A stretch of DNA of 40,109 nt from the NCBI GenBank assembly GCA_903840265.1, contig CAIMFH010000036.1, positions 1-40,109 of the forward strand, written 5' to 3'. The position numbers and the translations under genes are program-made. The stretch comes from an uncultured Schlesneria sp. (GTDB lineage Bacteria > Planctomycetota > Planctomycetia > Planctomycetales > Planctomycetaceae). Below are positions 16,866 through 24,831 of the stretch, piece by piece. How positions within the stretch are numbered: position 1 is the stretch's first letter; every line of letters starts with the position of its first letter. The notes under the pieces were generated by a model. That model saw only the letters and a program-made list of their open reading frames with translations. It ran no database searches and had not been told where the DNA came from.

Positions 16866-16894
16866 CGATAGAACTTCGATCATCAACTGAACAG
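16854..16894. terminator. Long inverted repeat between convergent genes
   Basis: Two perfect 12-bp arms, CTGTTCAGTTGA (16854-16865) and TCAACTGAACAG (16883-16894), flank a 17-base centre that can add three more pairs (GAT/ATC). It overlaps the DUF1501 stop codon and ends 37 bases before the convergent esterase stop. There is no T-run on either side, so it may be an RNA 3'-end-stabilising hairpin rather than a classical terminator. Confidence 0.55.
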
Positions 16895-16930
16895 CTACGA
16901 CCTCAGCTTCATTCTGATGATGACACCGCG

Positions 16931-17812
16931 TTACTTCTTGAGCTTCTTGTCGAAGTAATCAAACATGGCCTTATCCGCCTTCTCGGCATCGGCTCCCTTA
17001 AAGCCATGCCCGGCGCCTTCGAGTGTGAGCAATTCTGCTTCAACGGTACATGCCTTCAATTTGTCGACGAGCCAGACGGCCTGCTCATGCGCGACGTACT
17101 TGTCCTCCGTTCCGTGAATACACAACGTCGGAGCTGCATTTGGTGTCACCCAATAGAGGGGACTGGCTTGAATGTGGAGGTCGTGCTTCGTTTCCAGATT
17201 GCCGCCGAACCAGAGCGGCAATACTTCGTGAGCATCGACGCTTTTGCCGTAGGACTTGGTGAAGTCGCTGGGGCCATAAACATTGACAACACAAGCAACG
17301 GAGCTCGACTGTTCGGGATTGCCACCAGTCCCCTCGAATTGAGGAACGTTGGCTGTCACAGCCAGAAACTGAGCCAGATGTCCTCCCGCTGACCCGCCAG
17401 TGACACCGATTTTGTCCGGATTGATGTTGTATTTCTTCGCGTTCGCTCGCAACCAGCGCACGGCGGCCTTTGTGTCATGAACGGCCGCTGGAAATTGATG
17501 CTTCGGGGCCAGGCGATAGGTCATCGTGGCGGCGACGTAGCCTCGTTCAGCCAGCTTCAAACAAAGGCCATCATAGGAATCGCGTTTCCCTGCTCGAAAG
17601 CCTCCTCCATGAATACAGAGGACGGCGGGGAAGGGGCCGGAACCGGTCTTCGGCCGCGCCAGGTTTAACTGCAAATGGTCGTCCCCAACGGTCGAATATT
17701 CGATATCCGTTTCCCAGATGACGTTCTCGGGGACCGGTGGCGCTGCGCTAGCGGATGAGCCACCGCTCAACAGCAGCAGTCCCAGCATGATGATCAAACT
17801 TGCTTTTGGCAT
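16931..17812 (-). CDS. Secreted alpha/beta hydrolase (HGGG esterase type)
   Basis: The 293-residue protein has a signal peptide (about 1-23, ending SASA). The HGGGF oxyanion-hole motif is at 68-72 and the nucleophile elbow GGSAGG at 139-144 with Ser141. The Asp is in the TEDKYV segment (about 246) and the His in the GAGHGF segment (about 268). Together these are the catalytic triad of the hormone-sensitive-lipase/BD-FAE-like esterases. Such secreted planctomycete enzymes are often acetyl- or feruloyl-esterases acting on plant or algal polysaccharides, but the substrate cannot be read here. It is convergent with the DUF1501 gene. The binding site upstream of the ATG is weak. Confidence 0.92.
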   Translation of the reverse strand: MPKASLIIMLGLLLLSGGSSASAAPPVPENVIWETDIEYSTVGDDHLQLNLARPKTGSGPFPAVLCIHGGGFRAGKRDSYDGLCLKLAERGYVAATMTYRLAPKHQFPAAVHDTKAAVRWLRANAKKYNINPDKIGVTGGSAGGHLAQFLAVTANVPQFEGTGGNPEQSSSVACVVNVYGPSDFTKSYGKSVDAHEVLPLWFGGNLETKHDLHIQASPLYWVTPNAAPTLCIHGTEDKYVAHEQAVWLVDKLKACTVEAELLTLEGAGHGFKGADAEKADKAMFDYFDKKLKK

Positions 17813-18060
17813 GGTGTTCTTTCTGAGTTGAATAATCCGATTGTTCCGTTGGCATCGTAGAAAGCGATGCTGTGTCTAACAACTAGCCCATTCTGCTGTC
17901 GAGTCACGAATTTCGCTGGCCTTGGTGATTTTTCGGGCGACCTGATTCGTCTGCATAACGTACCTTCAACATGCAGAAATCACCTGCCTAGGTGACGGCC
18001 CATTGTCGGACGTTCCCGACTTGCGGAACTCGGCAATCGTTTCGCACCAGACTTGAGATC

Positions 18061-18534
18061 ATGACCATGAGAATTGTCTCAGGCAAACAACTCGTCGTTC
18101 TCGCACTGGGAAGCGCGGTGCTGATCGGGTGCATGAGATCGAGCGCCGAGCGCGCCGCTGTCGAACAAGAGCAGGCCAAGCCGGTCTTGGTGGAATTTGA
18201 GCGAGCAGTGGTCGAAGGACGAAGTGCGGTCCGGGGAATCAACGGGGCGCTCAGCGATAAATTGACCGCCGCACAACGCGTTCATGACGGTGGAAAGACC
18301 GTCAAGAACACACTTGGCGATTTCATGGTGTCCGGCGAAGCAGCACGAACATCGACCAGAATGATGCAGGCCGGCGACGCGGTCTACGAGGCCTACGCCA
18401 AAGCCAAACGCGAGATCGGGAATATGGGCCGCAGAAAAGATATCTCCAAGCAAACGGTCGATTGGGCACAGACTAAGATCGAGCAGCTTTGGTCAACGTT
18501 CAATCGAGACTGCCGCAGCATTCAAGGAAAGTAG
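18061..18534 (+). CDS. Small lipoprotein of unknown function
   Basis: Starting at the ATG at 18061, the 157-residue product has a lipoprotein signal with the lipobox LIGC at residues 21-24. The mature part is helical and charged, without Cys or known motifs (KPVLVEFERAVVEGRSAVRG, then AGDAVYEAYAKAKREIGNMG and WAQTKIEQLWSTFNRDCRSI). I do not recognise a family. An upstream in-frame ATG would place 23 non-signal residues before the signal, so I prefer the internal start; an ATG at 18067 is also possible. The preceding 248 bases (17813-18060) contain only two small hairpins and no gene. Confidence 0.75.
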   Translation: MTMRIVSGKQLVVLALGSAVLIGCMRSSAERAAVEQEQAKPVLVEFERAVVEGRSAVRGINGALSDKLTAAQRVHDGGKTVKNTLGDFMVSGEAARTSTRMMQAGDAVYEAYAKAKREIGNMGRRKDISKQTVDWAQTKIEQLWSTFNRDCRSIQGK

Positions 18535-18550
18535 GGGCGGAACGCCTCTA
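18532..18550. terminator. Short hairpin across two convergent stop codons
   Basis: An 8-bp stem with one G-U pair (18532-18539 with 18543-18550) and a GAA loop covers the end of the lipoprotein gene and the end of the TrmB-like gene. No T-run follows, so termination activity is uncertain. Confidence 0.4.
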
Positions 18551-19381
18551 ACGCTTCTTTCCGCGCGGCGGTTGGTCACTTCCTTCGGACCGCTCCATCT
18601 TATCCAGCGCCATCAGTTTGCGATCAGCGTCGAATGTCGGTGGCGGTAACGACTCAGCCAGTCGCAGCACTTCAGCGGCGGATATATCCGCGCGCGGTTT
18701 CCCTGTCCCTCGAAAGACTGGCAACCCTTGTCGCAATGCGATGATCTCGCGTCGAGTCCGGCCTTTCGGAGAATCGGCCCACTTGCCGGGTTGTTCTGTA
18801 AACTCAAAGAACAGCGGCACGACTTGCTGCATGTATTTCCAATAGCCGGGGTTGTCCGTCTGCAGAACAAGCAGGCCGCCCGGTATCAGCGAGCGATGAA
18901 CGAGTGCCATGAATTCCGGCGTGATCAGGCGTTTGTGAAGTTGCTTCGCGTCGTAGTAAGGCTGCGGGTGATAGACGTGGATTTCCGCAATGCTATGCGG
19001 CGCGATGTAATCGGCCAGCAGTTCGCGCCCACCAATCACAGCGAACTTCACGTTCTTCAGTCCCCGCTGATTAGCGCGCCGTGTGGCGTAACGAATCACG
19101 ACCGGAAGCACATCCGTGGCCAAGTGACCAACGTCGTGTCGCCAGACTGCGGATGCCAATGTTGAGCGCGCATTACCGCAACCGATGTCCAGCATCACCG
19201 GGACGGCACGACCAAATATCTCAGCAAAATCAAGTGGGCCGGCCGGTGGCAACTTCTTGATAGCTGTGTTTGTCCATTCTTCCGGATCGACGATCTCTCC
19301 TGGAACAGGGACACCAAATTCACGTTCGATCTGCCGACGCGGTCGCTCGTACTGATCACCCAGAATGGGATGGTCGTTCAT
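18548..19381 (-). CDS. TrmB-like SAM-dependent methyltransferase, divergent
   Basis: The 277-residue protein has a class I SAM site at 64-71 (LDIGCGNA). The layout that follows is that of the tRNA (guanine-N7) methyltransferase TrmB: LATD at about 88-91, then at 133-151 a segment corresponding to the TrmB 'PDPWPKKRHHKRR' region. LQTDNPGYWKYM (TrmB 'TDw..Y') and GRTRREIIALRQGLPVFRG (TrmB 'T.fE.r....G') follow. The key motif is changed: PQPYYDAKQLHKRL replaces PDPWPKKRHHKRRL, with Gln in place of the Asp. An extra N-terminal stretch of about 60 residues is also present. It is either the cell's only TrmB in divergent form or a paralogue with another substrate. Its ATG overlaps the stop codon of the carbonic anhydrase gene by four bases (ATGA), so the two are translationally coupled. 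Confidence 0.8.
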   Translation of the reverse strand: MNDHPILGDQYERPRRQIEREFGVPVPGEIVDPEEWTNTAIKKLPPAGPLDFAEIFGRAVPVMLDIGCGNARSTLASAVWRHDVGHLATDVLPVVIRYATRRANQRGLKNVKFAVIGGRELLADYIAPHSIAEIHVYHPQPYYDAKQLHKRLITPEFMALVHRSLIPGGLLVLQTDNPGYWKYMQQVVPLFFEFTEQPGKWADSPKGRTRREIIALRQGLPVFRGTGKPRADISAAEVLRLAESLPPPTFDADRKLMALDKMERSEGSDQPPRGKKR

Positions 19382-20052
19382 TTCTTTTTCGCCTGTCGAG
19401 GGTTACTCACTTTGCGTTTGCCCGCTTCTTCAGGCGGCAAACTGGTCAGGGCGGTGAACTTACCGTCATCAGACGAATACGCCAACACTTCACCAGTCTG
19501 CATCCGATAGATCCAAGCATGCAGCGTTAACTCTCCGCGTTGCAGTTGCACGGCAACCGCAGGATGAGTTTGAAGGTTCTCAATTTGAACCAGGACATGT
19601 TCTCTGACGGCGGCAGCCAACTGATCTTCGCCAGTCAGCTTGGGGTAGTTTTCGAGGATGATTTGACGGGTCGCCTCAGCATGGTTCAGCCAACTTTTTA
19701 CGGACGGAAGCTTTGCCATCGTTTCTGGATGCAACATCGCTTGAATAGCGCCGCATCCGGAATGGCCGCAGACGATAATGTCCTTCACCCCCAATGCGGA
19801 GACCGCGTATTCAATGGTCGCGGGCTCACCGCCATTCGAAGCCCCATAGCAGGGGACGATATTCCCCGCATTTCGCATCACAAATAGTTCACCCAAACCG
19901 GTCTGCGTGATAATCGAAGGGTCGACGCGTGAATCGGAACATCCAATGAATAGGGCACTCGGATGCTGACCCGCTGCCAGCTTTGAGTAAAACTCGCGTT
20001 CGCGACCAAAGCGGTTATGAAACTGATGCAATCCAGTTAGCAAATTATTCAT
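19378..20052 (-). CDS. Beta-class carbonic anhydrase
   Basis: The enzyme interconverts CO2 and bicarbonate. The 224-residue protein keeps the beta-class zinc site: Cys38 and Asp40 in CSDSR, and His97 and Cys100 in GHSGCG. The phrase FVMRNAGNIVP and the C-terminal LTLHAWIYRMQTGEV are typical of the single-domain prokaryotic type. The C-terminus is Lys-rich. No signal peptide is present, so it is cytoplasmic. A strong GAGGA site (20060-20064) precedes the ATG. It is the first gene of a two-gene unit with the TrmB-like gene and lies back to back with a second beta-carbonic anhydrase starting at 20191. Confidence 0.95.
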   Translation of the reverse strand: MNNLLTGLHQFHNRFGREREFYSKLAAGQHPSALFIGCSDSRVDPSIITQTGLGELFVMRNAGNIVPCYGASNGGEPATIEYAVSALGVKDIIVCGHSGCGAIQAMLHPETMAKLPSVKSWLNHAEATRQIILENYPKLTGEDQLAAAVREHVLVQIENLQTHPAVAVQLQRGELTLHAWIYRMQTGEVLAYSSDDGKFTALTSLPPEEAGKRKVSNPRQAKKK

Positions 20053-20190
20053 CGGTATTTCCTCACCTGAATCGTGCGATCAACGGTCGACAGAATGTCA
20101 TCGGACTCACGACGTCGTCAACCCCGTCAAACCAATTAGGGCGATTTATTCGTACTGGACAAATCCCAACGCAACGGTATCGTTTGAAGT

Positions 20191-21123
20191 ATGAAAACCA
20201 TTGATTACATCTATCGGTTTGATCCTAACAACCCCACCGTTAAACCTCCTCCGGAAGATGTCGAAATTGCCCGCCAGAATCTGGAGGATGGCAACCGACT
20301 CTTTTCGGAATGGATGAAAAGCTGTCGTAGCGGAACATTTTCCAAGGGCGAACCCAGATACGTTGTTCAGTGCAACGGTCTCGAAGTCGGGATGGTTCGC
20401 ACTCACGGTGAACTCCCCAAGCAAGCCCCGTTTGCTGTGGTTGTTGGATGTTCCGATGCGCGCGTGCCGATGGAGATGTTATTTGGTCAAGGTTTCAATG
20501 ATCTGTTTGTAATTCGAGTTGCTGGCAACGTCCTCGCAGATGAATGCTGGGGCAGCATCGACTATGCGCTGACCGCTCTAGCCGAAAGCATCAAGGTTGT
20601 GGTGGTCCTGGGCCACAGCGGCTGCGGGGCTGTGACTGCTTCGGTCGATGCGTATCTCAAGCCTCTGAGATACTCGTCTGCAAAAACGTCTTTCATGCTG
20701 CGTTCAATCCTGCATCGCCTCTTCATTCCCGTCCATCAGGCGGCCAATGGGCTGGTGGCCAATTGGGGCCCTGATGCTCCCCGAATGCCCGGCTATCGAG
20801 AGGCACTGATCGAAAGCTCCGTCTGCCTGAATGCGGCTCAGGCAGCCTACAGCCTGCAGATGGAAGTAGAACGAAGTTGGAGATCTGAGATTCAGGTTCT
20901 GTATGGAGTCTACAATCTCTTCACACATCAAGTCAGCATGCCGCCTCCTGTCATTGGAACTGGTTCCGATGAAGCGCGTGTCAACTTGGCTTATGCCCCA
21001 ACTCACCCACGGGATTTTGATAAGCTGGCGACGGAGATGGCGATGAGGTTACGGGGCCATCATCCCCCACCGGCCACCGCCGAAATTGTACTTCCGTCTT
21101 CGTCAGACGCTGCGACTAAGTGA
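20191..21123 (+). CDS. Second, longer beta-carbonic anhydrase
   Basis: The 310-residue protein has the same zinc-site residues, Cys87, Asp89, His142 and Cys145 (GCSDAR and GHSGCG), and FVIRVAGNVL. It differs from its neighbour by an N-terminal extension of about 50 residues and by a hydrophobic helical insertion of about 50 residues after the second zinc motif (FMLRSILHRLFIPVHQAANG). A tail rich in Pro and Ser also distinguishes it. Such larger beta-type proteins may have a different oligomer interface or membrane association; this is inference. It is divergent from the first carbonic anhydrase (138 bases apart) and only 48 bases upstream of the DUF692 gene, so the plus-strand genes probably form an operon. 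Confidence 0.9.
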   Translation: MKTIDYIYRFDPNNPTVKPPPEDVEIARQNLEDGNRLFSEWMKSCRSGTFSKGEPRYVVQCNGLEVGMVRTHGELPKQAPFAVVVGCSDARVPMEMLFGQGFNDLFVIRVAGNVLADECWGSIDYALTALAESIKVVVVLGHSGCGAVTASVDAYLKPLRYSSAKTSFMLRSILHRLFIPVHQAANGLVANWGPDAPRMPGYREALIESSVCLNAAQAAYSLQMEVERSWRSEIQVLYGVYNLFTHQVSMPPPVIGTGSDEARVNLAYAPTHPRDFDKLATEMAMRLRGHHPPPATAEIVLPSSSDAATK

Positions 21124-21171
21124 TATTCATTGCCCCGCTGAAGATCGTTGTCCACTGTGCTTGATGACGCA

Positions 21172-22122
21172 ATGATGCCGATACCCCGTTGCGGTCACCC
21201 CAATCTTGGACTCGGGGTCGGCTTGCGAACCGTCCACTTTCCGTATCTGCTGCGACATCAGCCCGAAGTGGATTGGTTTGAGGTCATCTCCGAGAACTTC
21301 ATAGACTCGCATGGACGTCCGCGCTATGTTCTGGATCAGCTTGCCGAACGCTATCCGATCGTGATGCATGGCGTCTCACTCTCGATTGGCAGCACCGACC
21401 CGTTGAACCTGGACTATCTTCGCAAGCTGAAGTCTCTAGCAGATGCCGTACAGGCGAAGTGGGTTTCTGACCATGTCTGCTGGACTGGCGTTGCCAGCAG
21501 AAACTCACACGATTTACTGCCGCTTCCCTACCACGAGCAATCGCTGCAGCACGTGGTCGAACGAATTCGAATCGTCCAGGACGTGCTACAGCGGCAGCTG
21601 GTATTAGAAAACCCCAGCAGCTATGTGACGTTTACGGCATCGACGATGTCCGAAGCTGAATTCGTCGCACGAATGGCTGAAGAGGCGGATTGCGGATTGT
21701 TGCTGGATGTCAACAACATCTATGTCTCAAGCATCAATCATGACTTCGATGCGTTCGAGTATCTCGATGCCATTCCTGCGCATCGAGTCGTTCAATTTCA
21801 TCTGGCGGGCCACACGAATCTTGGCACGCATCTGATCGACACGCATGACAACCACGTCACCGATCCCGTCTGGGAACTGTATCGCAAAGCACACCTGCTG
21901 ACGGGCGGGGCGTCAACGCTGCTGGAATGGGATGCCAAGATACCACCTTTCCCCATCGTGCATGCGGAAGTGATGAAGGCACGGAACTACATGTCTTCGG
22001 CATTGAGTTCATTCGCATCGCAACCCGCGAATGATCAACCTCAAGCGAATTCAACAGTTCTCACTTCAATCTCCTCAACGGTGCCCCATCCCGCGACGGC
22101 CATCTTCGCCGAGGTTGAGTGA
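21172..22122 (+). CDS. DUF692 multinuclear non-heme iron oxidase (MNIO; BufB-like)
   Basis: DUF692 proteins (MbnB, TglH, ChrH, BufB) use two or three iron ions to modify cysteine residues in ribosomally made peptides. The 316-residue product has the whole set of family segments: [10 protein letters not shown] (His66), SDHVCW (Asp100, His101), LENPSSYV (Glu146), [15 protein letters not shown] (Asp179, His190), QFHLAGH (His210, His214), [17 protein letters not shown] (Asp223, His225) and LLEWD (Glu252, Asp254). A low-complexity tail of about 40 residues follows. I placed the start at the ATG at 21172; a TTG at 21148 is also possible, and neither has a good binding site. The stop overlaps the start of the DUF2063 gene (TGATG). 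No precursor peptide gene is visible next to it. Confidence 0.9.
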   Translation: MMPIPRCGHPNLGLGVGLRTVHFPYLLRHQPEVDWFEVISENFIDSHGRPRYVLDQLAERYPIVMHGVSLSIGSTDPLNLDYLRKLKSLADAVQAKWVSDHVCWTGVASRNSHDLLPLPYHEQSLQHVVERIRIVQDVLQRQLVLENPSSYVTFTASTMSEAEFVARMAEEADCGLLLDVNNIYVSSINHDFDAFEYLDAIPAHRVVQFHLAGHTNLGTHLIDTHDNHVTDPVWELYRKAHLLTGGASTLLEWDAKIPPFPIVHAEVMKARNYMSSALSSFASQPANDQPQANSTVLTSISSTVPHPATAIFAEVE

Positions 22123-23003
22123 TGGCCAATCGAGTTCCGCAACCGCTCGATGTCATCCAGCGATGGATGCAGTCCGTCATTGTTCATCCGGCAGGAGTCG
22201 CCGCGGGAATTAAGTCGGCATCGAAAACAGGAGAGATGGAGCAGGGGGCGGATCGCTTGGAAGAGTTGATTTGCCGCTCCCGGGCTCAGACAAGCATTGA
22301 ACGACTGGAGGTCTATTCGAACGCCTACAAGGCGCGATTGATTGACGTGTTAATCGGTGATTATCCGGCATTTGTGCATGCACTCGGTGAAGAAGCTTTT
22401 GTGGGGTTGGCATCTGGTTATCTGGAGGTGCATCCTCCCGTGAGCTATACGCTGGGCGAATTGGGTCGGTCGTTCGCCGATTACCTCATTCAGACGCGAC
22501 CGCCGAATGAGTCGGAAGACGGTTCGCCCGATTGGGCCGATTTCCTGATTGATCTCGCTCGCTTGGAACGATGCTACAGCGAAGTCTTCGACGGACCAGG
22601 CATCGAGGAGTTGCCCCCGCTGGACTCTGACCGCTTTCGTCACCTGCCCCCCGAACAGTGGATCACAAGCCGACTGGTCGCTGCCCCTTGTTTGCGGCTG
22701 GCCGTCTATCGATTTCCTGTTCATGAATACGCGTCTGCCGTTCGCCATCAGCAGGATCCCGAGTCTCCGATTGCGGAAGTCACACGGTTGGCGATCCATC
22801 GTCGGGAGTATGTCGTGCGTCGAACAACGATCGACGCCATTCAATTCGATCTGCTGACACGACTCGTCGAAGGGGCTTCGATTGGGCAGGCCCTGGAACA
22901 GTTGATCGAAGGGAACTCACAAGCTGTCGTGACGGCCGACGAACTGAGCGCCTGGTTTCGGGATTGGGCAGCAGCGGGATTCTTCATCGGGCTGGCGACT
23001 TAA
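22122..23003 (+). CDS. DUF2063 (HvfC/BufC-type) partner protein
   Basis: The 293-residue protein has the DUF2063 domain at about 8-110. The signature is ERLEVYSNAYKARLIDVL followed by GDYPAFVHALGEEAFVGLAS and a Tyr-Leu-x-x-x-Pro stretch. The rest is a mixed alpha/beta C-terminal part with a Trp-rich end (WFRDWAAAGFF). DUF2063 proteins are encoded next to DUF692 enzymes and are thought to recognise or present the peptide substrate (BufC and TglI/MbnC-like partner role, by analogy). The ATG overlaps the DUF692 stop by one base in TGATG, so expression is coupled. It is convergent with the VOC gene and overlaps it by four bases. Confidence 0.88.
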   Translation: MANRVPQPLDVIQRWMQSVIVHPAGVAAGIKSASKTGEMEQGADRLEELICRSRAQTSIERLEVYSNAYKARLIDVLIGDYPAFVHALGEEAFVGLASGYLEVHPPVSYTLGELGRSFADYLIQTRPPNESEDGSPDWADFLIDLARLERCYSEVFDGPGIEELPPLDSDRFRHLPPEQWITSRLVAAPCLRLAVYRFPVHEYASAVRHQQDPESPIAEVTRLAIHRREYVVRRTTIDAIQFDLLTRLVEGASIGQALEQLIEGNSQAVVTADELSAWFRDWAAAGFFIGLAT

Positions 23004-23377
23004 GGGTGATGGATCTGAATCAGGTTGCCGCAGGTGTCATCGAAAACGGCCTCCGTTCCCCATTCAGTCGTCTTCGGCTCTTTGGTGAATTTGACCCCCA
23101 GCCCCTTCAGTCGTTCATATTCTTGCTGCACGTCATCCACACCGAACACAATCACTGGCAAACCGGCCTGATAGATGCCAGCGAAGTACTCTTTACTGCC
23201 GTAGTTGCGGCGAGGCTCTAATAGCAAGGCTGTACCGTCTGGTTGGTCCGGCGACACGACGATCGCCAGGAACATCTCAGGCATGTACATCTTTTCTTGA
23301 AACCCCAACACCTCAGTATAGAACTTGAACGCGTGAAGGGGGTCGTTCACCGAAACGCTGGTCAAAGAGATCTTCAT
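23000..23377 (-). CDS. VOC-family (glyoxalase/dioxygenase-like) protein
   Basis: The 125-residue cytoplasmic protein is one vicinal-oxygen-chelate module: two beta-alpha-beta-beta-beta halves, with SVNDPLHAFKFYTEVLGF opening the first half and VDDVQQEYERLKGLGVKF the second. The end is the family's DTCGNLIQIHHP. These small proteins include glyoxalases and antibiotic-resistance proteins; substrate is unknown. The gene starts 27 bases after the response-regulator gene stop on the same strand (that gene ends at 23405), so co-transcription is likely. Its 3' end overlaps the convergent DUF2063 gene by four bases. Confidence 0.9.
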   Translation of the reverse strand: MKISLTSVSVNDPLHAFKFYTEVLGFQEKMYMPEMFLAIVVSPDQPDGTALLLEPRRNYGSKEYFAGIYQAGLPVIVFGVDDVQQEYERLKGLGVKFTKEPKTTEWGTEAVFDDTCGNLIQIHHP

Positions 23378-23404
23378 GGTTGATGCGCCAGTCGGGTGGC
23401 TGGA

Positions 23405-24319
23405 TTAGTTGGAGGCAACTTTATCGGAACATCGGCACTTGGTCAGGGTGATCTCATTCCCGCGTCTGTTGAAATAAACTTCGTCGCAAAACGCTTGAAT
23501 GAGTACCAGTCCGCGGCGCTGATTGTTAGTGAGCTGTGAGGGATCGCGGGACAGGTCGGGAATCGTGTTGGTATCGAATCCGCGGCCTTCGTCGCGAATG
23601 GAGAATTGGGCAAAGTACTGCGTCACGCTGGCGGTGACGATGACTTGGCGACCGCCATAGAGCGGATCCTGCATTCGCTGCTTCACAATATCGGCATTGG
23701 CAGGGGCCGGACGGACGGCATCCCATTCTTCAGTCGTCAGTTCCAGGTTGCCATGAAACATCGCGTTCCGCAGAGCTTCGGTCAAGGCCTTCGCCAGACG
23801 CATTCCTTGAGTCTCTCCCACAAGACCCATCAGCCTGACGGAGTCTTGTAGTTGCAGGACAAGCGGCGTAATTAGCGCCGGATCATTATCTAAATCGAAC
23901 TGAAACTCCTCGCGACTCAGGTAGCGCTGCACCGCTTGGTCGCGGGTGCCTCCTTTCGACACAGCCAGGACGCTGGAGACGGCACGACAGAGTTCCGTGG
24001 CGAGCATCGATTTTGGGACATAGTCCACTGCACCCCGGGCCAGCGCTTCGGCTGCGATCTCTTCGCTGCCATGCGCCGTCATCAACAGGACCGGGACGGT
24101 CGGAAATCGTTCGTGGATCCGCTCGGTGAGTTGCAGGCCATCCATCTCGGGCAACTGCAGATCGGTGATGACAATCAGCGGAAGCTGTTCCTCTATCTGC
24201 TCGAGCGCCTCCCAGCCATTGACCGCAAATTTGATTCGCTCAGAGAACTGCTTTTCGAGCAGACTACGAGCCAGATGCGAATCCATGGGAGAGTCATCAA
24301 CAATCAGCAGGTAGTTCAT
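23405..24319 (-). CDS. Response regulator fused to an anti-sigma-type HATPase
   Basis: The 304-residue protein starts with a complete receiver domain (about 3-120): acidic Asp8 and Asp9, phosphoacceptor Asp53 (ITDLQLPEMDG), Thr81 and Lys103. The C-terminal half is a GHKL ATPase of the RsbW/SpoIIAB type, with an N-box (EALRNAMFHG, about 183-192), a G1 box (DEGRGFD, about 247) and RRGLVLIQAFCDEV as the next conserved segment. No His dimerisation domain is present, so it is not a classical histidine kinase. The architecture suggests that phosphorylation of the receiver controls an anti-sigma or anti-anti-sigma switch. No sigma factor, STAS protein or phosphatase gene lies next to it. Confidence 0.9.
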   Translation of the reverse strand: MNYLLIVDDSPMDSHLARSLLEKQFSERIKFAVNGWEALEQIEEQLPLIVITDLQLPEMDGLQLTERIHERFPTVPVLLMTAHGSEEIAAEALARGAVDYVPKSMLATELCRAVSSVLAVSKGGTRDQAVQRYLSREEFQFDLDNDPALITPLVLQLQDSVRLMGLVGETQGMRLAKALTEALRNAMFHGNLELTTEEWDAVRPAPANADIVKQRMQDPLYGGRQVIVTASVTQYFAQFSIRDEGRGFDTNTIPDLSRDPSQLTNNQRRGLVLIQAFCDEVYFNRRGNEITLTKCRCSDKVASN

Positions 24320-24423
24320 GATCTGATCCTTGTGCCCGCACCAATCGAACTCAGGACCACCTTATTGCACCTCCGCCAGCGCAAAGAGGGGTGCGATTGT
24401 TTTTCACATTTTCTTAAAGCAGC

Positions 24424-24822
24424 TCACTCAATGCGGTCGGCGATTCCCAGCACGGGTGCAGATGTTGGCCACTGTGAACTGGACGCCCAATGCTCGACGA
24501 CTAGACGTTTGCCAACAGGCGTCCAGCGTTCGATGCGATCATCGTCATAGAGAACGACCACGCGACTGCTCTGTATGACCGTTTTAGCAGGTGACGTTCG
24601 GCCAGGCTCCGTGACTGTTACCGTTCCATCACGGCGAACCTCGCACGTTTCGATCACGTCGTTCGCGAATTGAACACGCCACACACCGATCGGCAACCCA
24701 TTCGTGGCTGCCAGGCCTGAAGTTGGAACTTCAAAGTGTGGCTGCGGTTGAGCATGATTACTTGAGACAGCAACCAAGGCGAACAAACAGAGAACAAGTG
24801 CAAAGGCTGTTACGCGAGACAT
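24424..24822 (-). CDS. Small secreted protein of unknown function
   Basis: The product is 132 residues with a clear signal peptide (about 1-24, SRVTAFALVLCLFALVAVSS). The mature part is beta-rich, with the repeated pattern GVWRVQFANDVIETCEVRRD, GTVTVTEPGR and VVVLYDDDRIERWTP. This looks like a small beta-sheet domain reporting a 'write strand, change, read strand' meander, but I cannot name a family. The ATG at 24822 is chosen because GGAGGT lies just upstream. It precedes the response-regulator gene by 104 bases on the same strand. Confidence 0.78.
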   Translation of the reverse strand: MSRVTAFALVLCLFALVAVSSNHAQPQPHFEVPTSGLAATNGLPIGVWRVQFANDVIETCEVRRDGTVTVTEPGRTSPAKTVIQSSRVVVLYDDDRIERWTPVGKRLVVEHWASSSQWPTSAPVLGIADRIE

Positions 24823-24825
24823 CGG

Positions 24826-24831
24826 ACCTCC
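24826..24831 (-). promoter_or_regulatory. Ribosome binding site of the small secreted protein
   Basis: GGAGGT on the minus strand, three bases before the ATG at 24822, decides the start over an in-frame codon 17 residues upstream and yields a proper signal peptide. Confidence 0.75.

Noticed and set aside
24320-24423. T-rich stretch near 24400 as a plus-strand terminator
   Set aside because: The stem is imperfect and no plus-strand gene ends there.
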